The notes: generated from the letters alone by a model not told the origin. DNA of 64,000 nt from Bradyrhizobium sp. 138 (GCF_023074075.1 NZ_JADPKT010000007.1:1-64000); one strand, 5' to 3'; shown: positions 18,970 through 28,166, counted from the first letter of the stretch. Made by a program: numbers and translations.

Positions 18970-19488
18970 TTATTCGGCCAGTCGAAGCTCCGCAACCGTC
19001 GTCCGCGCGGCCTGTTCCTCCAGCGGCAGAAAATCCAGGGGCCCCTGATTCTTGTAGCCCGAGGTGATCGCGAGCGTGAGGCCCCAGCCGAGCAATCCCG
19101 TACTCGAATTTGCGATCATCGCGTTTTTGCGCTCGCTGAAGCGCGCCACGAAGAACAAGGTCTGGCCCGATCGAGCGGTGAAGTCCACGCGCGTGACACC
19201 GAGCGCTGCCTCTTCCGCCACGAATTGATGTTGGCCTGCGGGCCGGTCGACATAGACGTATGTCCCGGTCTTCAGACCTTTGATCGGTGTTCCATCGATG
19301 CTGAAGGCCCAGTCGGGATCGCCAATCCCGCCGAAGCCCTTTTCGCGAAGGACGACCACACGTGCATGCCCTGCTTTGGGTGGACCGATCTTTCGCTCCG
19401 TTGCCGAATAGTCGAGCCCGCTCCTAGCGGTTTCACAGCCGCACAGCAACACGGCGGCCACGAATAGTACCAGTCCACGCAGCAACAT
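18970..19488 (-). CDS. DUF2846-like lipoprotein
   Basis: A 172-residue putative lipoprotein. The start MLLRGLVLFVAAVLLCGC gives a lipobox-type LCGC with the lipidated Cys at about residue 18, and the mature part starts ETARSGLDYS. The middle (VVVLREKGFGG, WAFSIDGTPIKGLKTGTYVY, DRPAGQHQFVAEE) fits the DUF2846 pattern of small beta-sandwich lipoproteins of unknown function. A hydrophobic stretch near residue 140 (TGLLGWGLTLAITSG) could insert into membrane. It is adjacent to the pseudo-caspase but separated by over 200 bases. Confidence 0.7.
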   Translation of the reverse strand: MLLRGLVLFVAAVLLCGCETARSGLDYSATERKIGPPKAGHARVVVLREKGFGGIGDPDWAFSIDGTPIKGLKTGTYVYVDRPAGQHQFVAEEAALGVTRVDFTARSGQTLFFVARFSERKNAMIANSSTGLLGWGLTLAITSGYKNQGPLDFLPLEEQAARTTVAELRLAE

Positions 19489-19571
19489 CACGCCCCCAGA
19501 CATTCCCGGGACGCATCCTAGTGGAAAGCACCGCCTGGTTGCAACATCATGACCACGACCACCGTGCCAGA

Positions 19572-22500
19572 CTAAAGCTGCTGCACGTCCACCACGCCCG
19601 CGACGGCCTTGATCGCGCCGGCGATCTGCGGCGAGACCTTGAAGCGGCCGGGCAGCTTCATCTCGACCTCGGTCTCGAGGTCGAGCATCATCACGAGCGA
19701 GACCTCGCCGTCGCCATTGGAGCGCGGCGCGAGGCCCGGACTGCCGATCTTTGGCGCAGCGCCATTCGATGCGGCCATGTCGGGGCCGGCCAAACGCTTG
19801 GCGATCGATTCCAGCGGCTTGGTGTCGCGCACGAAGATGCGCAGCCCCTTCTGCGTCTTGGCGGCGGCATCATCCAGCGGCTCGGCATGCAGCACGCGGG
19901 CGCGGACGTCCTCGCCCTGAAGCTCGGCCCCGAGCTGCAGCAGCACGGCGGCGCCCGGCTCCAGCACGTCGCGATATTGCGCAAGGCCTTCGGAGAACAG
20001 CACCGCCTCGAAATGGCCGGTGGGATCAGACAGGCCCATGATGCCCATCTTGTTGCCGGTCTTGGTGCGCCGCTCCATGCGCGAGACCACGGTGGCTGCG
20101 ACCTTGCCGGCGGTGGCGCCGGTCTTCACCGCGCGCGAGAATTCCGCCCAGCTCTGCACCCGCAGGCGCTTCAGCACGGTGGCGTAATCGTCGAGCGGAT
20201 GTCCCGACAGGAAGAAGCCGATCGCATCATATTCGCGGCGCAGCCGTTCGGCCGGCAACCAAGGCTCGATCTGCGGCAGCATGATGGTCGGCGCATCCGC
20301 CGACATCCCGAACATGTCGTTCTGGCCGATGCTCTCGGCCTGATGCGCGCGCTGGCAGGCGGCGAGGATCGAGTCCGCGCCGGCGAAGACGCGTGCGCGG
20401 TTCGGCTCCAGCGTGTCGAAGGCGCCGGCGGCGGCGAGACTTTCGATGATGCGCTTGTTGATCGCGCGCGGATTGACCCGTGCGGCAAAGTCGGCGAGCG
20501 AGGTGAACAATCCCCGCTTGGTGCGCTCCTCGATGATCTGCTCGATCGCCTGGATGCCGACGCCCTTGAGCGCTGCGAGCGCGTAGTAGATCGTCTTCTC
20601 GCCAACCTCGAAGGTCGCGCCGGAGCGGTTGATGTTCGGCGGCTCGACCTTGATGCCGAGGCGCTGCGCCTCCGAGCGGAATTCGGACAGCTTGTCGGTG
20701 TTGTTCAGATCGAGCGTCATCGACGCTGCGATGAACTCCACGGGATAATGCGCCTTCATGTAGGCGGTGTGGTAGGACACCAGCGCATAGGCCGCCGCGT
20801 GGCTCTTGTTGAAGCCGTAGTCGGCGAACTTGGCGAGCAGCTCGAAGATGGTTTCGGCCTGCCCTTTCGGCACGCCGTTCTTCACCGCGCCCGCGACGAA
20901 GATGTCGCGTTGCTTGTCCATCTCGGCGCGGATCTTCTTGCCCATCGCGCGGCGCAGGAGGTCGGCGTCGCCGAGCGAATAGCCCGACATCACCTGCGCG
21001 ATCTGCATCACCTGTTCCTGGTAGATGATGACGCCGAAGGTTTCTTTCAGGATCGGCTCCAGCACGGGATGCAGATATTCCGGCTCCTCGTCGCCGTGCT
21101 TGCGCGCGCAATAGGTCGGAATGTTCGCCATCGGGCCCGGGCGATAGAGCGCGACCAGCGCGATGATGTCCTCGAAACGGTCGGGGCGCATGTCGACCAG
21201 TGCGCGCCGCATGCCCTGGCTTTCAACCTGGAACACGCCGACCACCTCGCCGCGCGCCAGCATCTGGTAGCTCTCGGCATCGTCGATCGGCAGCGTCGCA
21301 AGATCGACGTCGATGTTGCGCGGCTTGAGCAGTTTGCACGCGACGTCGAGCACGGTGAGCGTCTTCAGGCCGAGGAAGTCGAACTTGACGAGGCCGGCCG
21401 GCTCGACCCATTTCATGTTGAACTGGGTCACCGGCATGTCGGATTTGGGATCGCGGTAGAGCGGCACGAGCTCGCTCAGGGGACGATCGCCGATCACGAT
21501 GCCGGCCGCATGCGTCGAGGCGTGGCGCGTCAGGCCTTCGAGGCGCTGGGCGATGTCGAAGGCGCGCGCCACCACCGGGTCTTCGTCGCGGAAGGCCTGA
21601 AGTTTTGGCTCGCTCTCGATGGCGGCGGCGAGCGTCACCGGCGCCGCGGGGTTCTGCGGCACGAGTTTTGTGAGTTTGTCGACCTGCCCGTACGGCATCT
21701 GCAGCACGCGGCCGACGTCGCGCAGCACGCCGCGCGCCTGCAGCGTTCCGAACGTGATGATCTGCGCGACCTGGTCGCGGCCGTAGCGCTGCTGCACGTA
21801 ACTGATCACCTCGCCGCGGCGGTCCTGGCAGAAGTCGATGTCGAAGTCCGGCATCGAGACGCGTTCGGGATTGAGGAAGCGCTCGAACAGCAGGCCGAAC
21901 TTGATCGGATCGAGGTCGGTGATGGTCAGCGCCCAGGCGACCAGCGAGCCGGCGCCGGAGCCGCGGCCCGGCCCGACCGGAATGCCTTGCGACTTCGCCC
22001 ATTTGATGAAGTCGGACACGATCAGGAAGTAGCCGGCGTATTTCATGCGCATGATGACGTCGAGCTCGAACGCCAGGCGCTTGTTGTAGTCCTCTTCGGT
22101 GGTGCCCTGCGACAGGCCGTGGACGCTGAGGCGGTTGGCAAGCCCCTCCTCCGCCTGGCGCTTCAATTCCGCCGCCTCGACTGCGGCAGCGTCCGAACTC
22201 TGCGCGGCGCCGACGGTGAAGAACGGCAGGATCGGCTTGCGCGTCATCGGGCGGAACGAGCAGCGCTCGGCGATCTCCACCGTCGAGGCCAGCGCCTCCG
22301 GAATGTCGGCGAACAGCACCGCCATCTCGGCACGGGTCTTGAAGCGATGATCGGGCGTGAGCTGCTCGCGCTCGGTCTCCGCGATCAGCCGCCCGCCGGC
22401 GATGCACAAGAGCGCGTCATGCGCCTCGTAATCGTCGGTCGAGGCGAAATACGGCTCGTTGGTCGCAACCAGCGGCAATCCCTTGGCGTAGGCCATGTCG

Positions 22501-23075
22501 ATCAGGCCGCTCTCGACGCGCCGCTCCTTGTCGGTGTTGTGGCGCTGCAATTCGATGTAGAGGCGGTCGCCGAACAGGCCGGCCAGACGCTCGCAGCGCA
22601 GCGCGGCGAGCTCGCCAAGACCACCCGCCAGCGCCAGCGAGATCGGCCCGTCCGGTCCGCCCGTCAGCGCGATCAGGCCCTCGGTCTCGCCATCGAACCA
22701 GTCGAACTTGACGAACGGAGCATGGCTGTCTGGCGATTCCAGGAACGCGCGCGAGTTCAGCCGCATCAGGCTGCGATAGCCGCGCTCCTGCGCTGCCAGC
22801 AGCACCACGCGTGAAGGCCCCATCGCGTTGCGCGCGTTCGGATCCTGGTCGCCGAAATCGATCGCCAGCTCGCAGCCGACGATCGGCTGGATGCCGGACC
22901 CCGCCATCTTGTCGGAGAACTCCAGCGCACCGAACAAATTGTCAGTGTCAGTCAGCGCCAGGGCCGGCTGGTGATCCTTCTTGGCAAGCTCGGCAAGCTT
23001 GGCGATCTTGATCGAGCCCTTGAGCAGCGAATAGGCCGAGTGAACGTGAAGGTGAACAAATCCGGCGCTCGGCAT
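19572..23075 (-). CDS. dnaE1: DNA polymerase III subunit alpha (replicative)
   Basis: A 1167-residue C-family polymerase, the replicative catalytic subunit. The N-terminal PHP domain begins FVHLHVHSAYSLLKGSIKIA, followed by the palm with catalytic Asp residues in SMPDFDIDFCQDRRGEVISY and GPGRGSGAGSLVAWAL. The fingers contain YQEQVMQIAQVMSGYSLGDA, a clamp-binding-like QNDMFG motif lies near residue 930, and an OB domain and C-terminal region follow. Length matches DnaE1 rather than the shorter ImuC/DnaE2. The closest upstream element on the same strand is the 32-codon gene described separately, so read-through is conceivable. Confidence 0.97.
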   Translation of the reverse strand: MPSAGFVHLHVHSAYSLLKGSIKIAKLAELAKKDHQPALALTDTDNLFGALEFSDKMAGSGIQPIVGCELAIDFGDQDPNARNAMGPSRVVLLAAQERGYRSLMRLNSRAFLESPDSHAPFVKFDWFDGETEGLIALTGGPDGPISLALAGGLGELAALRCERLAGLFGDRLYIELQRHNTDKERRVESGLIDMAYAKGLPLVATNEPYFASTDDYEAHDALLCIAGGRLIAETEREQLTPDHRFKTRAEMAVLFADIPEALASTVEIAERCSFRPMTRKPILPFFTVGAAQSSDAAAVEAAELKRQAEEGLANRLSVHGLSQGTTEEDYNKRLAFELDVIMRMKYAGYFLIVSDFIKWAKSQGIPVGPGRGSGAGSLVAWALTITDLDPIKFGLLFERFLNPERVSMPDFDIDFCQDRRGEVISYVQQRYGRDQVAQIITFGTLQARGVLRDVGRVLQMPYGQVDKLTKLVPQNPAAPVTLAAAIESEPKLQAFRDEDPVVARAFDIAQRLEGLTRHASTHAAGIVIGDRPLSELVPLYRDPKSDMPVTQFNMKWVEPAGLVKFDFLGLKTLTVLDVACKLLKPRNIDVDLATLPIDDAESYQMLARGEVVGVFQVESQGMRRALVDMRPDRFEDIIALVALYRPGPMANIPTYCARKHGDEEPEYLHPVLEPILKETFGVIIYQEQVMQIAQVMSGYSLGDADLLRRAMGKKIRAEMDKQRDIFVAGAVKNGVPKGQAETIFELLAKFADYGFNKSHAAAYALVSYHTAYMKAHYPVEFIAASMTLDLNNTDKLSEFRSEAQRLGIKVEPPNINRSGATFEVGEKTIYYALAALKGVGIQAIEQIIEERTKRGLFTSLADFAARVNPRAINKRIIESLAAAGAFDTLEPNRARVFAGADSILAACQRAHQAESIGQNDMFGMSADAPTIMLPQIEPWLPAERLRREYDAIGFFLSGHPLDDYATVLKRLRVQSWAEFSRAVKTGATAGKVAATVVSRMERRTKTGNKMGIMGLSDPTGHFEAVLFSEGLAQYRDVLEPGAAVLLQLGAELQGEDVRARVLHAEPLDDAAAKTQKGLRIFVRDTKPLESIAKRLAGPDMAASNGAAPKIGSPGLAPRSNGDGEVSLVMMLDLETEVEMKLPGRFKVSPQIAGAIKAVAGVVDVQQL

Positions 23076-23256
23076 GGTCGCGTGACGGCCTCTTGCAGAT
23101 GAGATGGAGCGCTCGCCGGCTCTTCAAGGCATCATGCACCCGCCTGGCCGACTCGCCTCACAATGGTGGGGCGTCACTGCTCCAGAGTCCACGCCCGAGC
23201 GGCCAATTGGCCGCGTCGTCCTGCTTTTCCCCAAGGTGCACCGGTAATAAGGAGCA

Positions 23257-23276
23257 CCGGTTTTCAAGACCGCTGC
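23257..23276 (-). other. tRNA-Ser(UGA)-like anticodon arm fragment
   Basis: Minus-strand GCAGCGGTCTTGAAAACCGG can form the CGGT-CTTGAAA-ACCG anticodon arm of tRNA-Ser(UGA). No acceptor stem, D-arm or T-arm was found around it, so it is not a tRNA gene. It could be a remnant or chance similarity. GCACCGGT occurs twice next to it (23238-23245 and 23254-23261). Confidence 0.25.
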
Positions 23277-23291
23277 CCTGGAGCTGCGGAA

Positions 23292-23390
23292 TCAGAGCTG
23301 CGGTATCACTTGGGCCCAGATCGCGATCATCCCGACGAACAGCGTGATCGATGCCAGGGCCGCCGCTTCTTCCACGAAAATCTTGAACAT
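23292..23390 (-). CDS. 32-residue single-pass membrane peptide, apparently SOS regulated
   Basis: A 32-codon ORF with ATG at 23388-23390 and TGA at 23292-23294. It begins MFKIFVEEAAALASITLF and ends IWAQVIPQL. Residues about 9-27 form one hydrophobic helix with acidic residues before it and Trp25 near the end. AGGGAG lies seven bases before the ATG. A GTTC-N7-GTTC direct repeat lies 37 bases upstream within a promoter-like pair (separate entry). Function is unknown. Size, topology and regulation resemble SOS membrane peptides such as Caulobacter SidA (division inhibitor) and E. coli TisB (membrane toxin), but I see no sequence match, so the role is inference. It is too short for most gene finders. 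Confidence 0.72.
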   Translation of the reverse strand: MFKIFVEEAAALASITLFVGMIAIWAQVIPQL

Positions 23391-23423
23391 GATCTCGCTC
23401 CCTTGCTAGAACGTATGAAGAAC

Positions 23424-23453
23424 ATTGTTCTCATTTCGTTCTCAGGAGTCAAG
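23424..23453 (-). promoter_or_regulatory. promoter with LexA (SOS) box of the 32-residue peptide
   Basis: Minus strand: CTTGAC (-35, 23448-23453), an 18-base spacer, then AACAAT (-10, 23424-23429). GAAC-GAAATGA-GAAC (23427-23441) matches the alphaproteobacterial LexA site GTTC-N7-GTTC exactly and occupies the spacer, where a repressor would block polymerase. Confidence 0.65.
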
Positions 23454-23503
23454 CCGTCTCAACCATCCCGCAAAGGAATGGTTAACTCGCTGAACTCGCG
23501 CAA

Positions 23504-23534
23504 GAAAAAAGCCCCGGCGCAAGGCCGGGGCTTT
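23504..23534 (-). terminator. intrinsic terminator of the outer-membrane beta-barrel gene
   Basis: GCCCCGGC and GCCGGGGC pair around a short loop (23511-23531). On the minus strand a run of six T residues follows. It lies about 30 bases after the stop of the beta-barrel gene. Confidence 0.85.
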
Positions 23535-23562
23535 CGACAAGCGCTCGAAAGAGCGATTGCTA

Positions 23563-24288
23563 TCAGTAACGGCCGAGGATCGGGCCGCCGAACTTGTAGT
23601 TCAGGCGGACGAGGCCCATGTCGACGTCCTGACGGATACGATCCGTCTGCAGGCCGGCGAAGGTGACGTCCTTGTCCGACAGGAAGATGTGGTTGTACTC
23701 GACGCCAACCGACCAGTTCGGCGCAAAGCCGAATTCGAGGCCGGCACCGACCGTGCCACCCCAGCGGGTCTGGTCGTTCGAGGCCAGCAGCGCGCCCGAG
23801 GCCGTGCTGAACACGTCGTACTTGGCGCCAACCACGGCCGCACCGCCCTTGACGTAGAGCAGGACGTTGTTCCAGGCGTAGCCGACCTGACCGGTGATCA
23901 GACCGAACGAATCGATCTTCGAGCGATTGCGCTGCGCAAGGAAAGCGCTGACGTTGTCGCCCGTGAAGTCGGCCCAGTTGCCCTGACCTTCCACGCCGAA
24001 CACCCACTGGCCCGACTGCCAGCGATAGCCGATCTGGCCACCGACCGTGCCGCCGGTCGCGTCGTGCGAACCTTCGCGGCCGATGAAGGGAGCGGTCTGA
24101 TCCCAGGTCGAGCGCGCCGAACCGCCGCCGCCGTTGATGCCGATGTAGAAGCCGCTCCAGTCGTAGATCGCAGCGACCATCGCAGGCGCCTTGGTGTAAG
24201 GCCGAGCCGCGAGATCAGCAGCCAGCGCCGGCGCAGTCGCGCTGAGCGCGACGAGGCTCACAGCAGCAAGCAACACATACTTCTTCAT
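23563..24288 (-). CDS. outer membrane beta-barrel protein, Omp25/RopB family
   Basis: A 241-residue eight-stranded barrel protein. The signal peptide is MKKYVLLAAVSLVALSATAP with cleavage after ALA. The mature part begins ADLAARPYTKAPAMVAAIYD and contains WSGFYIGINGGGG, typical of the Omp25/Omp31/RopB family of rhizobia and Brucella. Repeated Gly/aromatic strands and the end KFGGPILGRY complete the barrel. These are abundant surface proteins affecting envelope stability and host interaction. A strong terminator follows, so it is monocistronic. Confidence 0.92.
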   Translation of the reverse strand: MKKYVLLAAVSLVALSATAPALAADLAARPYTKAPAMVAAIYDWSGFYIGINGGGGSARSTWDQTAPFIGREGSHDATGGTVGGQIGYRWQSGQWVFGVEGQGNWADFTGDNVSAFLAQRNRSKIDSFGLITGQVGYAWNNVLLYVKGGAAVVGAKYDVFSTASGALLASNDQTRWGGTVGAGLEFGFAPNWSVGVEYNHIFLSDKDVTFAGLQTDRIRQDVDMGLVRLNYKFGGPILGRY

Positions 24289-24842
24289 TTGAATCCCGTT
24301 CCAGTTTCGTCGTTGGGCCCCCCGGCCGCGCCGTGGTCATAACAGCGATCGACGGAATTGCTGTAACCTCGACGCAACAGTTCGCTCCAAAGGCCCGCGC
24401 TTCATTAATGAAGATTTATCAGCGCGCGCTGGAAACCCTTTGAAACAAGCGTTTTCTGTAATTCCAATGTCGGCGACACGAGATAATTTGCATGCGCGCG
24501 TAACAACGTCGCGCGCACGTTCGCGTGATGGAGAATTGAAGATGCCTGGACGAACACTCTCCCCATTGTCGCCACATTTTCGCTCGCACTCGCCACATTT
24601 GTATTCGCGTCGAGCGCAAAGCACACCGGCGCTCGTTCGCCACGCACCATCCATTCTGCCTCACCTGTGATGAATGGCCGGGTCTGAGCAATTGCAGGTT
24701 CGGTACCTACGCGCAGTGTCAGGCAAGCGCATCGGGCCGCGCACTGATCTGCATCGCGAATCCGTATTTTCGCGGGACAAGAGCAAGGACCATGCGACAC
24801 CAGTTAATTGTTTGACGTGACTCGGCTCCAGCCTCGATGGCC
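24289..24842. other. intergenic gap upstream of the beta-barrel gene
   Basis: This stretch of about 550 bases holds no gene I can support. Several overlapping frames exist on the minus strand (within 24337-24800), but their products have no recognisable domain, signal sequence or ribosome-binding site. It is less GC-rich than its neighbours. It should contain the promoter and 5' leader of the outer-membrane protein gene, but I could not single out convincing -35 and -10 boxes. Confidence 0.5.
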
Positions 24843-25592
24843 TTAACCCGCCAACGTCACGATCAAAGGTCCGTTTCGCGTGGCGATCACGGTGTGCTCA
24901 TACTGGACGGTCGGGGCCGCGGGGCTGCTGTAGAGCGTCCACGGATCATCGCCATCCTCTGCCCACTCGGCGCCAAGAGACAGGAACGGCTCGACGGTGA
25001 ACACCAGGCCCTCGTTCATGATGCGGCGCTCGGAGCGGTCGGGCCATGTTGCAATCTCGGTCGGCTCCTCGTGAAGCGACAGGCCGACACCGTGACTGGC
25101 CAGGTTCCGCACCAGGCTGTAACCGTTCTTCCGCGCAAAGATCCCTATGGCCTGACCGATGCGGGCAATCGGCTTGCCGGCTCCGACCTGCTGCAGGCCT
25201 GTCCACATCGCCCGCCGGCCATCCCTGCAAAGTCGTTCGACTGCCCGGGTTGCGGGTGGAACAGCGAACGAGGCGCCCGTATCCGCAAACAAGCCGTTCT
25301 TCTCGGCTGACACGTCGATGTTCACGAGGTCGCCGCGCGCGATCCGCCGCTCGCCCGGGATGCCGTGAGCGATCTCCTCATTCACGCTGATGCAGGTCGC
25401 CCCGGGAAACTCATAGGCCAGCTCCGGAGCCGAACGCGCCCCGGCGCCCTCCAGGAGCTATCGCCCGATCAGGTCGAGCTCGGCGGTGGTCATGCCCGGC
25501 TCGATCGCCTTCCCCATCGCCTCCAGCGCATTGGCGACAATACGCCCGATCTCTTTCAGACGCGTGAGGTCGTTGTCATCCGAGATTGTCAT
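24843..25592 (-). pseudogene. map: type I methionine aminopeptidase, interrupted by an in-frame amber codon
   Basis: The reading frame from ATG 25590-25592 encodes a type I MetAP of about 249 codons: MTISDDNDLTRLKEIGRIVA at the start, then substrate His in EEIAHGIPGERR, metal ligands in VNIDVSAEKNGLFADTGASF, His in HGVGLSLHEEP, Glu in FTVEPFLSLGA and Glu in VQYEHTVIAT. Codon 45 is TAG (25458-25460), after the motif LDLIGR. The frame resumes unchanged with LLEGAGARSAPELAYEFPGA. All catalytic residues lie after the stop. A GTG at 25383-25385 could restart translation but would lose about 70 residues. It is either a real nonsense mutation or a sequence error. This is likely an extra map copy, since the essential gene would not tolerate loss. 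Confidence 0.85.
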
Positions 25593-25807
25593 GTCAGGGC
25601 TCTTTCTAGAGGCGGGGCATAGCGCTTGTGCGGGCGGCTTGCAAACCGGAGCGCGCAGCGCAGACTCTTGTCGCAGCCGCGCCGGCGATTCCGCCGGGCT
25701 CGCGGACGAAGCGAAAAAAACTAAACCGTCATGCCACCGCAAGTTGTGATCGCGCCAATCGTCGTATAGCGTCGGTCACGGCCCTCACCATACCTGTCGA
25801 TCATTTC

Positions 25808-27064
25808 ATGCTGTCCCGAATATTGTTTCTGCTGGCCTTGCTGTCGACATCGGGCGCATTGCATACCGTGGCGGCGCCGGCCGAGAAACCTGGCTTTGCG
25901 CCCAGGCTGACGATCTATCTCGCCAAGGGCGCTCCTGACGCGTGCGGACCGGGTTGCGATCGCTGGATCGCGATCGAGGGCCAGATCGATCAGGACGCGG
26001 CGTCCCGCGTTCGCCGCTTCCTCGCCGGCGTCAAGGACACGCAGCGGCCGATCTACCTTCATTCGCCCGGCGGAAACGTGGAGCAGTCTTATGTGATCGG
26101 CCGGCTGCTGCGCAGCCGCAGGGCGATCGCGCGGGTTGGCCGGACGATCGCGACGGCTTGCGCCACGGGCACGCAGGTGGACGCCGCCTGCCTAAAGATC
26201 AAGAGCGCGACCGGCGAGGTCGAGGCCGAGCTCACCACCCACCATGCGATGTGCAACTCGGCCTGCGGTTATCTGTTTCTCGGAGCGACCTCGCGCGAGG
26301 TTGCCCCCGATGCCGCGCTGGCAGTCCATAACTCCAGGCTGATCCTGCGCTTCCGAGGGGATCCACCTCCGGAGGTGGTCGCGGAAGCGCGCCGACGTCG
26401 GCTTGCCAGCGCCGACCGCGACCGCGCAGCGTTCATTACGGCGATGGGAATCAGCGGCGAGCTTGATGCGCTGATCCGCACCGTGAAGTTCGAAAGCCTG
26501 CACGTGCTGACGCGGCCCGAGCTCTTCCGGTTCGGCATCGACACGCGACCGCTGGCCGAAACGATGTGGAGGCTGGAAAAGCAAGCGCGGCCGTTCGTGC
26601 GCAAGGTCGCGGTGATGAAGAAGGAGAACGGCACCTTGTTCCGTACGATGGAGTGGCGGCTGTCTTGCGAAAGCAGCCAGCGCGTGCCGCTGTCATTCGC
26701 CGGCGAGATCGACGAGGCGGCCGTCGGAAAAAACACGATCCTGATGACAGCGGATGCTGAGGCGGGCAAGCAGGCCGGAGGATCTCCAGTGCGGTCCGGC
26801 AAGTACGAGCTCTGGCGGGGCAGCATCGACTCCGACACGGTCAAGGCGATGTTGGCGTCCCGCGCCCTGCATGTCCGCGAAATCACAACGATGCCGGACG
26901 ACAAGACGGACACGACGAAATTCGACATCGACTTGACCGGCCTGGCGTCGGCGTGGATCCAGCTCAAGTCATCGTGCGCCTTGTCGACGCTCAGCCCGAT
27001 CAGCCCTTGGCCCGCCACAGTGCCAAACATCGGCACAACGCCCGCGTCTGCGCCGTCGCCATAG
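25808..27064 (+). CDS. periplasmic Clp-fold (COG3904-type) protein
   Basis: A 418-residue exported protein. The signal peptide MLSRILFLLALLSTSGALHT is followed by a ClpP/crotonase-like domain: IAIEGQIDQDAASRVRRFL, PIYLHSPGGNVEQSYVIGRL, then ATACATGTQVDAACLK and HHAMCNSACGYLFLGATSRE, where the Ser of NSAC is in the position of the ClpP nucleophile. ALAVHNSRLI fits the next strand. The C-terminal 200 residues are less characteristic. COG3904-like proteins are predicted periplasmic with unproven activity. It is divergent from the broken map gene. The ATG at 25808-25810 is chosen because it begins the signal peptide. Confidence 0.75.
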   Translation: MLSRILFLLALLSTSGALHTVAAPAEKPGFAPRLTIYLAKGAPDACGPGCDRWIAIEGQIDQDAASRVRRFLAGVKDTQRPIYLHSPGGNVEQSYVIGRLLRSRRAIARVGRTIATACATGTQVDAACLKIKSATGEVEAELTTHHAMCNSACGYLFLGATSREVAPDAALAVHNSRLILRFRGDPPPEVVAEARRRRLASADRDRAAFITAMGISGELDALIRTVKFESLHVLTRPELFRFGIDTRPLAETMWRLEKQARPFVRKVAVMKKENGTLFRTMEWRLSCESSQRVPLSFAGEIDEAAVGKNTILMTADAEAGKQAGGSPVRSGKYELWRGSIDSDTVKAMLASRALHVREITTMPDDKTDTTKFDIDLTGLASAWIQLKSSCALSTLSPISPWPATVPNIGTTPASAPSP

Positions 27065-27157
27065 TGGGCACCGAATTCGTCTGATCAGCTTCGAACGTTG
27101 GATTTCGCCCGTGTAGCCACTCGAACTCGAATGGTCCAAGCATGAGCCTGGATTGAA

Positions 27158-28057
27158 CTACATGAAACCCGGATTGCGCGGGAGGTAGCTGGCCCAATCT
27201 CCGAACGGTCGATTCGACATCAGCAGCATCGGGAATGTCAGATGCATCCCGTGGTCGATCGCGGCCTTGAGCGCTGGCTCGCTCGCGCCCGGTACGAAGG
27301 CCGAAATGGTCGGAAAATCACTCTTCGCCGCGCGTGACAACGCAGCAGCAAGCGCGGAGCTCATGAGATCTGGTCGGCGGACTGCCAGCGGGCCAATGTG
27401 TCCCTCCGAAATATAGACATACCCCACGCACTCGCTGCCCGAGTGAATGGTGAACCCACCCGTTGTGCTGTCTCCTTGGAGATAGCGATGATGCTTGGCT
27501 CTGGAAACACCGAGAGCGCTGACATCAATGAATCCCAGCTCATCAAAACTGGCGGTCCCGGCGGCGAGAGATTCAAGACGAAGCCGCGGCTCAACCAACC
27601 GTGACGCCAGTCGGTCACGAGGCACGCTGACCATGTAGATCGGAAAGCGCGGGAACAGCCCGTGGCGGATGTATAATCCTTGAGAAACATTGTTGAATGT
27701 GAAGGTGATCAGCGCCTTGATGGATGCTCCGCGCATCTCTGCCTGGTCGAATGTTTTGCTGATGAGTTGATTGCCAATGCCGTCGCTCTGGCGATCAGGG
27801 GCCACGAAAAGCTGCGCCAGAAACCAAAGCTCCCCACAAACCCAACTCCACGCGAAGCCGACAATTTCTCCGTCGTCATCGGCCACCCAAAGACCTTCGG
27901 GATCGTCCGTTAGCGAGAAAGCCTGGAAAGTCTGCGGGCGAGCGGATGCCATCCTTCCGAAGCCTCGCCGTTCGGTGAGTTCATTGATGCTGGCGACCAC
28001 CATCTCGTCGGCTTGCTTCAAGTCCTCCATGCGAGCGGGCCGGCACACGATAGCCAT
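27158..28057 (-). CDS. two-domain GNAT N-acetyltransferase
   Basis: A 299-residue protein. The N-terminal GNAT domain (residues 1-140) has IVCRPARMEDLKQADEMVVA, GEIVGFAWSWVCGELWFLAQ and the acetyl-CoA loop VAPDRQSDGIGNQLISK. The second half (GYVYISEGHIGPLAVRRPDL, ISAFVPGASEPALKAAIDHG) resembles the degenerate C-terminal GNAT-like domain found in YitH-type proteins. The substrate cannot be told. The chosen ATG at 28055-28057 starts directly before the first GNAT strand. Neighbours give no functional clue. Confidence 0.75.
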   Translation of the reverse strand: MAIVCRPARMEDLKQADEMVVASINELTERRGFGRMASARPQTFQAFSLTDDPEGLWVADDDGEIVGFAWSWVCGELWFLAQLFVAPDRQSDGIGNQLISKTFDQAEMRGASIKALITFTFNNVSQGLYIRHGLFPRFPIYMVSVPRDRLASRLVEPRLRLESLAAGTASFDELGFIDVSALGVSRAKHHRYLQGDSTTGGFTIHSGSECVGYVYISEGHIGPLAVRRPDLMSSALAAALSRAAKSDFPTISAFVPGASEPALKAAIDHGMHLTFPMLLMSNRPFGDWASYLPRNPGFM

Positions 28058-28166
28058 GTCGAGTCCCTCCGCGAAAATCGCCACGTCCGGCCAACTAGCG
28101 AACCGGGTCGCAGCATAGTCGCCTTCTACTCAACAGAACGAGAGCGGCGAAATCCCTATCTGGGAA

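Noticed and set aside
19521..22814. Plus-strand open frame of 1097 codons
   Set aside because: It is antisense to dnaE1. In very GC-rich genes the opposite strand often stays open. The product is His/Arg/Asp-rich with no domain.
23257..23276. A complete tRNA-Ser gene
   Set aside because: Only the anticodon arm can be formed; no acceptor, D or T arm was found.
24337..24800. Overlapping minus-strand frames in the gap before the beta-barrel gene
   Set aside because: No ribosome-binding site, domain or signal peptide, and the composition is atypical for a real gene here.
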